A DNA stretch of 64,000 nucleotides, taken from NCBI GenBank assembly GCA_003117195.1, contig BDSI01000047.1:1-64000 (forward strand), read 5' to 3'. Below, piece after piece: positions 33,961 to 44,456 of the stretch; the first letter of the stretch is position 1, and each line of letters starts with the position of its first letter. Source of the DNA: Eudorina sp. 2006-703-Eu-15 (taxonomy: Eukaryota; Chlorophyta; Chlorophyceae; Chlamydomonadales; Volvocaceae). The notes under the pieces are model-generated. The model ran no database searches. It saw only the letters and a list, made by a program, of their open reading frames with translations, and was not told where the DNA came from. The translations under genes were made by a program, and so were the position numbers.

Positions 33961-34722
33961 CTCGCGCGTGTTTCCGTACACTGTACGGCCGATGAATTTT
34001 CAAGGGCAAGAGCATGTGGTGCAGGTTGGTATGTGCGTGCCGTACAAGTCGCGGCGAGGGTTTCGTTACTGAGGCTAAGGGGCCACAGCAGTCATGGAAT
34101 GCGTTCAGCACATAGGCCCCCACCCCCATGTTCACAGCACCGCTCGCTCCCTCGCGCGTGTTTCCGTACACTGTACGGCCGATGAATTTTCAAGGGCAAG
34201 AGCATGTGGTGCAGGTTGGTATGTGCGTGCCGTACAAGTCGCGGCGAGGGTTTCGTTACTGAGGCTAAGGGGCCACAGCAGTCATGGAATACGTGGCCCC
34301 CACCCCCACGTTCACAGCACCGCTCGCTCCCTCGCGCGTGTTTCCGTACACTGTACGGCCGATGAATTTTCAAGGGCAAGAGCATGTGGTGCAGGTTGGT
34401 ATGTGCGTGCCGTACAAGTCGCGGCGAGGGTTTCGTTACTGAGGCTAAGGGGCCACAGCAGTCATGGAATACGTTCAGCACATAGGCCCCCACCCCCACG
34501 TTCACAGCACCGCTCGCTCCCTCGCGCGTGTTTCCGTACACTGTACGGCCGATGAATTTTCAAGGGCAAGAGCATGTGGTGCAGGTTGGTACGTGCGTGC
34601 CGTACAAGTCGCGGCGAGGGTTTCGTTACTGAGGCTAAGGGGCCACAGCAGTCATGGAATACGTTCAGCACATAGGCCCCCACCCCCATGTTCACAGCAC
34701 CGCTCGCTCCCTCGCATGTGTT
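33961..34722. repeat. Tandem array of a 180/190 bp unit, four copies plus a partial
   Basis: Units start at 33961, 34151, 34331 and 34521, with a truncated fifth at 34711. Three periods are 190 bases. The unit beginning 34151 is 180 because it lacks the GTTCAGCACATAG phrase near its end. Each contains the palindromic CCGTACACTGTACGG. Frames stay open across units on both strands, but composition and splice context do not support a gene. Confidence 0.95.
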
Positions 34723-34774
34723 GGCTGAAGATTATGGAATCCTTACGGTTCATTCAGAGATATTATTGGGAAGC

Positions 34775-34779
34775 TTACA
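34775..34779 (-). terminator. Candidate poly(A) signal (TGTAA)
   Basis: TTACA on the plus strand, 370 bases past the stop of the gene ending at 35145. TGTAA is the standard volvocine signal. The stretch 34723-35144 shows no other feature. Confidence 0.4.
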
Positions 34780-35144
34780 CTGTAGCATTTCAGCGGAGGA
34801 TGTTCCCCACTGGAGATTCATTCTGGACACCACAGTACTATGCCAAACATACCGAGACTCTAAGAGACTCGGGTGTCTTCCAATGCAGTTGGCGACAATC
34901 TCTACACGCGCATGAATGCTTCCCAACCTGGTACGGTATCCACCTCTTGCCTGGCCGACCACTCAAGAGTGCTGCTACATGGGACAACCGTTGAGGCACG
35001 TGAAAACGCCAGCTACCCCGGACCGGTCTCATCTCCCACACAGAGTACAAGAATGCAGAAAGTTTGACAGGAGAAAGCAAGGTCAAAGTCCTTCAATAAA
35101 CCCTCCCTCTGAAGGTTCACTAAGGACCTCTGCAGGGACGCGCG

Positions 35145-38100
35145 TCATCTGCCCTTCTTCTTGCCCTTCTTCTTGGGTACATGCCTAGTCTGCCTCAGGT
35201 CCACCACCTGCTGCGGGTACGTGCTCGTGCAAAGCGTGCAGTACCCCTTCTCATCAACCTCGATTCTCCGCTTCTGTTCCTTTGAGCATGGAGCGCACTG
35301 CGACTTGCACTCCTTACTAGCCATCCAGTGGTGCTCAAACGGCCATCCACGCCTGAAGCACAAGTCACATTGCTTCTGACCCGTCGGTCCTTTCGGGCCT
35401 GTCTTGTTTTTCTTTGCTCCACTCGACTCCAAGGCAGCCTGTTGCCGCTTCCTTCCAGTAAGCTGCTGTGCTGATACGCCAGTGGCGGATGCTGGGGGAT
35501 TTGCCCACAACGGTGGCGCCGCCGAGCCTCCCATATAATACTGTGACTGCATAAGCGTCCCATGACCGGCCATCCCTAGCCCTGACCCGCCGAAATGCTG
35601 CGGCCCGACGCCCAGGCTCCCGGACGCTGCAGCGTCGCCGTGCCGCTGGACGGAAGTACCCAACGGCACGGGCAGGGGCGTTGGTTGCAGCTGCAGATGC
35701 GGCCCTGGCGGCGGCCCTTGCTGCGTCGGCGCCGCGCCCGCCTGGCGCTGCCCCTCCCAAGCAGCGCCGCCGTCGCTCGGGGCCCTGGCAGCAGCGTCCC
35801 ATGACCGGCCATCCCTAGCCCTGACCCGCCGAAATGCTGCGGCCCGACGCCCAGGCTCCCGGACGCTGCAGCGTCGCCGTGCCGCTGGACGGGAGTACCC
35901 AACGGCACGGGCAGGGGTGTTGGTTGCAGCTGCAGATGCGGCCCTGGCGGCGGCCCTTGCTGCGTCGGCGCCGCGCCCGCCTGGCGCTGCCCCTCCCAAG
36001 CAGCGCCGCCGTCGCTCGGGGGCCCTGGCAGCAGCGTCCCATGACCGGCCATCCCTAGCCCTGACCCGCCGAAATGCTGCGGCCCGACGCCCAGGCTCCC
36101 GGACGCTGCGGCGTCGCCGTGCCGCTGGACGGGAGTACCCAACGGCACGGGCAGGGGCGTTGGTTGCAGCTGCAGATGCGGCCCTGGCGGCGGCCCTTGC
36201 TGCGTCGGCGCCGCGCCCGCCTGGCGCTGCCCCTCCCAAGCAGCGCCGCCGTCGCTCGGGGCCCTGGCGGCAGCGTCCCATGACCGGCCATCCCTAGCCC
36301 TGACCCGCCGAAATGCTGCGGCCCGACGCCCAGGCTCCCGGACGCTGCGGCGTCGCCGTGCCGCTGGACGGGAGTACCCAACGGCACGGGCAGGGGCGTT
36401 GGTTGCAGCTGCAGATGCGGCCCTGGCGGCGGCCCTTGCTGCGTCGGCGCCGCGCCCGCCTGGCGCTGCCCCTCCCAAGCAGCGCCGCCGTCGCTCGGGG
36501 CCCTGGCAGCAGCGTCCCATGACCGGCCATCCCTAGCCCTGACCCGCCGAAATGCTGCGGCCCGACGCCCAGGCTCCCGGACGCTGCGGCGTCGCCGTGC
36601 CGCTGGACGGGAGTACCCAACGGCACGGGCAGGGGTGTTGGTTGCAGCTGCAGATGCGGCCCTGGCGGCGGCCCTTGCTGCGTCGGCGCCGCGCCCGCCT
36701 GGCGCTGCCCCTCCCAAGCAGCGCCGCCGTCGCTCGGGGCCCTGGCAGCAGCGTCCCCAGACCGGCCATCCCTAGCCCTGACCCGCCGAAATGCTGCGGC
36801 CCGACGCCCAGGCTCCCGGACGCTGCGGCGTCGCCGTGCCGCTGGACGGGAGTACCCAACGGCACGGGCAGGGGTGTTGGTTGCAGCTGCAGATGCGGCC
36901 CTGGCGGCGGCCCTTGCTGCGTCGGCGCCGCGCCCGCCTGGCGCTGCCCCTCCCAAGCAGCGCCGCCGTCGCTCGGGGCCCTGGCAGCAGCGTCCCCAGA
37001 CCGGCCATCCCTAGCCCTGACCCGCCGAAATGCTGCGGCCCGACGCCCAGGCTCCCGGACGCTGCGGCGTCGCCGTGCCGCTAGACGGGAGTACCCAACG
37101 GCACGGGCAGGGGCGTTGGTTGCAGCTGCAGATGCGGCCCTGGCGGCGGCCCTTGCTGCGTCGGCGCCGCGCCCGCCTGGCGCTGCCCCTCCCAAGCAGC
37201 GCCGCCGTCGCTCGGGGGCCCTGGCAGCAGCGTCCCCAGACCGGCCATCCCTAGCCCTGACCCGCCGAAATGCTGCGGCCCGACGCCCAGGCTCCCGGAC
37301 GCTGCGGCGTCGCCGTGCCGCTAGACGGGAGTACCCAACGGCACGGGCAGGGGCGTTGGTTGCAGCTGCAGATGCGGCCCTGGCGGCGGCCCTTGCTGCG
37401 TCGGCGCCGCGCCCGCCTGGCGCTGCCCCTCCCAAGCAGCGCCGCCGTCGCTCGGGGCCCTGGCGGCAGCGTCCCATGACCGGCCATCCCTAGGTGCCCC
37501 TGCCGTGCCTGCAGCCAAGCCGCTTCCGACGTGCCGCCCGCCCTGCTGCGTGGTAGCCTCTGCCGGGCCTTCCGCTGAACCGCCGCCGCCGTGCCGCCCG
37601 CCCGTCTGCGCGGGTGCTGTGGCCAGTTCCATCACCCTGCTGAGCGCGTTCGGCCCTTGATGAAGAGCGATAACACGGGCCGCTAAGGCCCACTGCTGCT
37701 GCACGGAAGCTTGTTGAAACATTGAGAGCAACTGCTTCTGCACTGTCACCGAAAAGCAGGCGACAGATTTATCGAATAGTTGTTGCAGAACTTGCACGGG
37801 TGTTGATGGACTTGTGTTTCCGGTAGAGGAAGGTATGATGTTCGTCATCTGGGACTGCCTGGACTGCATGGACGGCTCCGGTCGTGGCTCCGGTCGTGGC
37901 TCCGGTCGAGTCTCCGGTCGAGTCTCAGGTCGAGGTGTCCGTCGAAGGCTCAGGTTGACGTACTGGATCGCAAGGGTCATCCGCCGATGTGCGTGGACCT
38001 CTCGAATGGCGAAGGCTGCGTCGTTAAAAGACACACCCTCAACAACGTTTCGGTCCACCAGCACTTTGAGTGAGTTGCTGATCCCGGCCTTGTGCGTGAA

Positions 38101-38904
38101 GTGGCAGGGCACCATCCGGCGCACACCCTCCGGAAGAAGGGGAAGCAGACGCGCATCATGCGCCAGGAAGTTGCCTGCGAAGTTCGGAAAAGCAAAATTG
38201 TGTCAACGTGAACTAATTCGATGTCCAGAGCCAGAATACCAGTGTGCTGGAACTGCAGGATGTGCCGGAACTGCACTCATTGCCTTACATAAGGGAACGA
38301 CCCACCAAGTAGCCCCCGACTCACCACCACATTCGAGGCACTTGTAGTTCTTTGAGTACACTAAGTGGTAAGTGTCTAAGTCAAGGAACCGCCGGGGTTT
38401 CTTCGCCCAGCCGTTGGCATTGACCCTGGACGCTGCACGGTGCAGCCGATCCCGCTCCGACTCCCCTGGCTGAGGTCGCTCGTAGCATTTGGGGCAGGGC
38501 GGGCCAGCTTTCCCACAGTGCTGTGTTAGGAGATATGGAAACTGCTCACGCCATGCCAGCACGTGCACATTGCATTTGCTGTACAGCCAAGCCGACGGCG
38601 ACACATCTTCTCCACGAGCAGCCAACACACTGGCATCTGGCAGAGTGAAGTGCAGCTGCTCGGGCTTTCTCCAGGCGCCGGTTCTGAGGTGGGTGTCAAT
38701 CGCCGTCCTCACGTAGGCATCATCCGCGCACTCCTGTTGGCAAGCGTACACCTATCAAGATGTGCTGGCTGTGATGCCGTGTCTTGCATGATTCAAGCCT
38801 ACCTCAGGTGGATCCTCGCCCGCGTCATTCCTGTATCCGCTGGCTTCTGTCGGCGCGTGTTGCCGCGACCCGGGCGGTGGTTGCGCTACCTCCCCAGGCC
38901 CCAT
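35145..38904 (-). CDS. Two-module Cys-rich protein interrupted by a frame-disrupting coding repeat array
   Basis: Exons 38803-38904, 38325-38733 and 38174 downward join in phase (donors GTAGGC and GTGAGT; acceptors CAACAG and TTCGCAG). The N-terminal module has CPKC, then RRFLDLDTYHLVYSKNYKC with LEC, then FLAHDARLLPLLPEGVRRM. This pattern resembles the DUF6729 zinc-binding domain of transposon-associated, multicopy eukaryotic proteins. An Arg-Pro-Glu repeat follows. The third exon enters eight 239/240 bp repeats (35582-37495). In the entering frame a TAG at 37321-37323 ends the protein after about 454 residues. Beyond the array, the same frame as the proline/glycine version of the repeat encodes a second Cys module (CDLCFRRGWPFEHHW, then CAPC and CTLC) and a Lys-rich end at TGA 35145-35147. 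The modules look like one original protein of 80-codon repeats now broken by a nonsense codon and 1-base unit differences, or by assembly error. Function unknown. Confidence 0.6.
35582..37495. repeat. Coding VNTR, eight units of 239 or 240 bp
   Basis: Units begin (plus-strand CTGACCCGCC) at 35582, 35821, 36061, 36300, 36539, 36778, 37017 and 37257. Two units are 240 bases, the rest 239; the difference is one G in the run at CTCGGGG(G)CCCTGG. On the minus strand one frame gives a Gly/Pro/Gln repeat, another an Arg/Ala repeat, and the third stops at every unit boundary. Units are almost identical, so the array is recently homogenised. Confidence 0.95.
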
Positions 38905-40360
38905 GGCACACGGCTGCAGCAGAGATTTCAAATCTAATGAAACCCTTTACTACCAATCTAGTGTTTAATGTATTTGTGCTGCTAAGCTCGGCATTCCGTG
39001 AGCAGTTTCAGCGGCCGTGACAGATGCCAGCGCTGGTCGCCGAGGTATGAAGCCGCAAGGTCAAAGTAATAGCATATAGATTACACAGCAACGTGTATTG
39101 GTAAACGAAGCCAAATATGGACTACACCACGTTTCTGTTGCGCGCGTGTTACTTGCGCTTTTCATAGACATTTAAGAGTCCTTCACTTCCAAAAAGTGTA
39201 ACATTTAAACATCTTCTATAATTTCACAGTGTCGCAACGAATAGCTCCAAGCAATGAGAAAGTCAAGGTCGAAAATTTCGGGTACGGAAGCTGAAAATTG
39301 CCTTGGTCGTACTGCCCAGACCACGAAAATTAGCCCGCTACCGTTGGTGAGGAGGCTGTAACCCTAATACAAAAGCGAGCTCTAAGTTGTGTGCTTCTGC
39401 ACGTTTTTCGTGGTTGAGGCGGTTTGTACGGTTGCCACGACGCTAGGAACACCCTCCAAGTTCAAGCACTTCCAGGAGTCTCGGTTCCCACAGGATTCAG
39501 ATCCTGCACAAATTCGACATTCAAAACAAGTTGCATTCTTGATTGCAGCTTCGTTGCGAACGTGGCGTCGTGGTAATGCTCGCAGTGAACACGCTGCGTG
39601 CGATACGCAATCATCTCACGTCCTCTGCTGATAGAAGAAGCGCATAATATATCTGAGACCCTCAACCGACGTTGGGCAATCAATCTGTCTTGCGTCACGT
39701 TCGCCAGTCTGGCGGCACGTGAACTATTTTCGTCGATCTTCCCCGCACGGTCATCCCCTGATACTCGGTTCGCCTGAGTGTGGGAAAATCTAGGCCGCAG
39801 CTCAGTTTCCCGTCCGTGAATCGCTTATCTGCGTCCGCCCCTGTCAGCCCTCGTACGGACGGAACCGCGCTAACCGCCAAGCACGGATCGGGTCGGAAAG
39901 CTGCAGCCGCGCAGTACGATGAAGAGAAGCCGTCGCACATTAGACTGCCATCAATGCAGAAACGCAAAGAGCGCCCCTTTTGAGTTTGGTCCGATGTCAA
40001 CCGACCTTTCAATGTCGCTGACTCGAACATCAGACCGTGTTCCACCCCGCCTTTTCGGAGGTTGCATCATTGCATATCAAGCCATTCCTTTTACATGATC
40101 TCCATCGCAATCAAAACGCGCCATCATACGATACATTCGTACAGGCCCGAGAGCCGCACAGAGCTCCGGGTGCCGTACATTAGACAATCGACATGAGCCC
40201 GAGGGGTGACGCATCAAGGGAGGCGACTTCGCCCCCGGTTTCATGACCCCCAACCCCTCCCACGAAGCCCCTCATGCGCCAACGAGTTCCTTTTCGCCTG
40301 GTGTGCTAACATCAAGGTACGGTATCTCCACCAAGAAAGGAGATCGCACGGTAGGGCCTC
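38905..40360. other. Intergenic between a divergent-start and a minus-strand 3' end
   Basis: No gene recognised. It should contain the promoter of the gene starting at 38904 and the 3' UTR of the transporter gene. Confidence 0.45.
40091..40095 (-). terminator. Poly(A) signal (TGTAA) of the transporter gene
   Basis: TTACA on the plus strand, 266 bases past the transporter stop codon. Confidence 0.5.
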
Positions 40361-43300
40361 CTAGTGGTGCTTGCCGTACTTATGCTCCCGGGCATCGTCG
40401 GCCGATCGGTCGGGCCCTATGGCGGCGGCGGCGGCGGCGGTTCCGGGCGGGACGTCCAGGACAGCTTGCGGGCAGCCCGGGGGCGCCAGCGGCGCGGGCG
40501 CCAGCGGCGCCGCCGACGGGGCCTTTCGCGGCGGTCCTGCGAACAGGGTATTGGAAGAGTGGTCCAACGAGCCGGCAGCCGGTGATCTCCCACCCAGCCA
40601 CCCACCCACCCAGCCACCCAGGATACCGGACGTGTCACGGCACGTCCGGGTCCCCTCCCCCCTCGTCCCGTCGGCCGGGTGCACCCGGGGGCACACTGAC
40701 CTCGCACCGAGGCCCTGACCTGGCCCCAGGACGCTGCGCGTCCAGCACCTCACATCCAGCCAGCCCCTACCGGTACCTAACCACCCCAACAGGCTCCTCC
40801 ACCTGCCGGCACCTGCCGGCGCCCCTAAGCCACGGCTCAACCCTCCGGCCCCAGACCCGCAGCCCTAGGCACCACCCTTAGCCGCCCCCACCCACCCACC
40901 CACCCGGTGTGCCCGGGTTCGTTCTACGGGTTTATTTATTTTTCTCAATTGAACCACCCACCCACCCTACCTGTCAGCGTCCACAGCAGCGCCCCCCCCG
41001 TCACGATGCCCGCCGACGCCGCCGACGCGGGCGTGAGGCACTGCTGCGGCGCCGCCGGGCCGCAGAAGAGCAGTCCGCTGACCAGCGCCACCGCGGAGGC
41101 CCGCATGGCGCTGATGATACCCACGGCGGTGGCGCCGGAGCGCTGCAGTACGACACCCTGCACCAGCCCGTGCACCGTGAACAGCGCTGCGGGCGGTGGA
41201 GGCGGCAGTAGAGGGCCCTCAAGAGCTAAACAGGGAGTTTGTTGATGTGACTGTCACAAGAGGTTGCCACTTGGCAGGGTGTGCTGTGCGCATGGAGTGA
41301 TGCCATGTGTGTGTGGGGGGGCGCGCGCTGCGCTGTGCTGCGCTGCGCTGTGCTACGTTGCGCCTGGGCGGGTGGGTGGGTGGGTGGGTGGGTGGGTGGG
41401 TGGGTGGGCGGAGCACGGCAGGGGCAGCAGCCGCAGGCTGTGGTTGTGGCTGCCCAGACGGGCGGGGGAGGGCGGGGGGCCGCCACAGAGGCGCGCATGC
41501 ATTCTCTCGGAGTCGCCGCCGGGTCGCCCACCGCCAAACACGCCGTACAGCCGTACGACCGGCCACCAAGTGAGGCCGCGCTGCGCCATGCGGTCCCCCA
41601 CCAGCTCCCTCCAGCGCGGCCGCGTGTAGATCAGCTGGTACGTGGTGGTAGCCAGTAGCCCGATGAGGGACGTGGTGGTGGCCACCTGGGGGGGAGGGGG
41701 AGAGGCGGGGGCCGTACGTGTGTGTGAGAGTGTGGAGAGACCCAACGGCACACAGACCAAACGAGCACCCGATTCAGCCGGGGTGGGAAGCGGCGCGTGT
41801 CTCCTCCTCCTGCAGGAGAGGGAGGGAACGGCAAGCAAGGCGGGAAAAGCTCGTCAGGGATGTGTCGTGCGCTGCAGGCGCGTGCTGCGGCGCGGGTCTC
41901 CCTCCGCGCACCCCACGGACCCACGGGTCCCGCGCGCGCCCCATTGACCCACGGGTCGATGCCCATCAACCAACCATCCGACTCGCCTGCGCGTGCGACA
42001 TTGCCGGCCCGCGTACGGCGCTCAGCCATTCGTACAGGCAGCCCAGCAGGCTGTAGCCGAACGCCGACAGTACGATGAAGGCTACGCCCAGCGTTATGTC
42101 GCTGTCTGTCGAAGTGAGGGCGCTGGAGGGCCCCGCCGCCGATAACGGGGATGCCGCCGCCGAAGTCGCCGCAGCCGCCGATGTGGTCGCCATCGCCGCC
42201 GCCAGTACCTCCCTAATCTTGCCGGACGACCGTACAATAAGGCCCACGACCACGAGCCCAACCTGGGGGCCCGGGCAACGCAAAAAAAGGCAGCGCCGTC
42301 TCGTTGCCAACCAATCAACTAACCAGCCAACCAACCAACCAACCCGAGTCCCGGCAGCGACTCCCGCGTCCCCCAATCTACGCATAGCCTTGGACGAGGC
42401 CGAGTGCTGAGAGTCTCATCTCAGGTGCTGCGCGGCGGGTGCATACCCGCGCCTCTGCATACCCGCGCCTCTGCATACCCTGGCTTTTGCGACACGCCCT
42501 GACTCCGCTGCCGACCCACCCACCCACCCACCCACCCGCCCGTCCCGCCCACCCACCCCGGCCGTCTGTCCCGCCGTCATGGTCTTCCGCAGCAGCAGCA
42601 GCCGCGTGACCGCCGTGAAGACCTGGCCACTGGCCGCGAACACCACCCTGCGCCACCGGGTGAGGGGAGGGGAGGGGAGGGGTGGGGTGCCTATAACAAG
42701 AACGCCCGACGTATTGTATGCGTGTACCGTACGTGTAGGAGGGGTGCGTTCGGGCGGATCCGGGCGGCAACCGGCAAGCTGCGGGTCGCAAAGCGGACCG
42801 CTTACATCACAAAATTGGTAGGGCCCTGAGGTCGCGAATGCAGGGATTGTGCCGGGCGGGACTGTGCCGGGTGGGTGATAAGGTTAGGTGCAGGGTCGGT
42901 TTGCGGCTGGCCGCTGCTCCCGCGCGGCGACCTAGGCGTCCCGAGCGAAAACCACAATCGTATCAATTCGCTCAGGCTCAGGCTAGGTCACGGGCGGCCC
43001 GCGGGCGGATGAGCGCGGGCTGGGCATGGCCTGTGTATCTGGGCTGGGTGCAGCTGGACAACCCAAGAAGCCCAAGAATGAGGTTCCTGACCAACTCGAG
43101 TGCGCCGTTGCGCAGCGCAGCCGCTACAGCCCGTCTCCGTCACGACAGCACGGCAACAGCACGGCACCGCATATCACGATTGGCAGGCACGGTTTGCTGG
43201 TAGGTACCGTACGTGCTCAATTCCACGGGCCGCCACCTCCCCACCTCCCACCTCCCCACCTCCCACCCGGGGCACATACATGCTGAGCGCCGAGCCGCAC

Positions 43301-44456
43301 AGCGCGAAGCCCAGGCAGTTCAGACCGTACGACAGCGTGTCCAGCAACCTGCCGGGTCGCAAAGCGAAGGGCGGGCGCCGACCCGAACTTTGCGCCTGCC
43401 GGGTGGGAGCCTTCACGGTCGGGACCTTGTGAAGGGGTTCTGGGGCTGTCGGCAGCACCGCAAGGGGCAGTTGAGGTTCCTGGGCTGCCGCCCGGGGGTG
43501 CGGCGTGATCTCGGTGATTACTTATGTTTCTAATTTTTATCGAGGGGATTGCCGGATAGACGGCAAAAGCACGTGTGCCATGGGGAACGCCCCGGCGGTC
43601 CGCCAGCCCCAGCCCCAGCTCTCACCCAACGGCCGCAGTGAGCCATGCCGCCTTGCGCTCGTTTGCATCCGAGCTCTTGCTGCCTCCGCCCGCCGTGGCG
43701 GCCGTGGCTGCAACGGCATCGCTTTTCGCGCCCTCGGAGGCGGCAGCACTAGTTGCGGCGCCGGATGCCGGGGCTGGACGGCCCGAGAGCAGTTGGACCG
43801 CCAGCGACAGCACAAATGTGCAGAGGTACTTGGTCCATGCGATGAGCTGCGTGGCTGGGTCGGTGGCACCCTGGCTGGCAGCGACGCCGCAGCGACCCAC
43901 GGGACGCCGGGACAAATTGCGAAACGGCAAAATGCGCCAGACACAATGCGCCTGTCAATTAAGCGAGGAAACATGTGCAGTACGCTTTCTATAGATGGTG
44001 CAATTTCTCTGCAGCACTGAGCGGCTGGCGAGGGATGCGAATCGCAGCCAAGTTGGCATTGTGCACAGCAGTTTCAATTCTGAAATCTCCATATGTTGCT
44101 ACTATCACGCAACTGCGGTGATAGCTTCATGCCAGAACTTGCCAGGGTTAAAATGACAGCTGTGGATGGAGTCATCAATTGAATGCTCATTTGCTAAGAA
44201 GCATGTACCCAAATCATGTTAATTTGACGCCCTTTAAATTCGCAACCTGATTTGTCACCAGTTGGCCAAGGACCGCGAGCGTAGTGCCAGTCAGTAGATA
44301 GCCAGCGCCATATGCCTCTGTTGGTAAAGTCCATTTTATAACATTGTCCGTTGGTGGGGCGGCATCAGATTCCGAATGCCCGCCCGCCTGGGCATTCCGA
44401 AGGGTCTTGGGCTGGTCCTCTATTGTCACGCGGCGTCGGTGTAACGTCGCACTCAT
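40361..44456 (-). CDS. Multi-pass membrane transporter, drug/metabolite (SLC35-like) superfamily, 468 residues
   Basis: Eight exons join in phase: 44247-44456, 43626-43870, 43280-43348, 42557-42647, 42017-42262, 41532-41685, 40971-41186 and 40361-40536. The protein has a short cytosolic-type N terminus and about nine or ten hydrophobic segments, for example AGYLLTGTTLAVLGQLVTNQ, LIAWTKYLCTFVLSLAVQLL, YGLNCLGFALCGSALSM, VVFAASGQVFTAVTRLLLL, VAFIVLSAFGYSLLGCLYEW and VGIISAMRASAVALVSGLLF. Two Ala/Ser-rich loops and an Ala/Pro tail lie between or after them. The tandem helix pairs with small residues, and a segment before the sixth exon of type LGCLYEWL, fit nucleotide-sugar/DMT transporters of Golgi or plastid membranes. 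The substrate cannot be told. Introns 4 and 7 begin with repeated GGGT right at the donor; intron 6 carries the complementary repeat. TGTAA lies 266 bases downstream. Confidence 0.75.
41368..41410. repeat. (GGGT)n in transporter intron 6
   Basis: About ten uninterrupted GGGT units on the plus strand, capable of forming G-quadruplexes in that strand. The pre-mRNA of the minus-strand gene would carry the C-rich complement. Confidence 0.9.
42511..42556. repeat. CCCA repeat at the intron 4 donor of the transporter
   Basis: In the sense (minus) strand the intron opens GTGGGTGGGCGGG and continues with GGGT units within 45 bases, so a G-quadruplex-capable run abuts the 5' splice site. Confidence 0.85.

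Noticed and set aside
33757..34994. Repeat-containing proteins on either strand of the 190 bp array
   Set aside because: All frames are open because the unit lacks stops; no splice or start context and no coding composition.
35595..37493. Arg/Ala-rich plus-strand proteins across the VNTR
   Set aside because: Antisense of the array; the flanking Cys modules are on the minus strand.
33961..37495. CRISPR array
   Set aside because: Both arrays are contiguous tandem repeats without spacers, in a eukaryotic genome.
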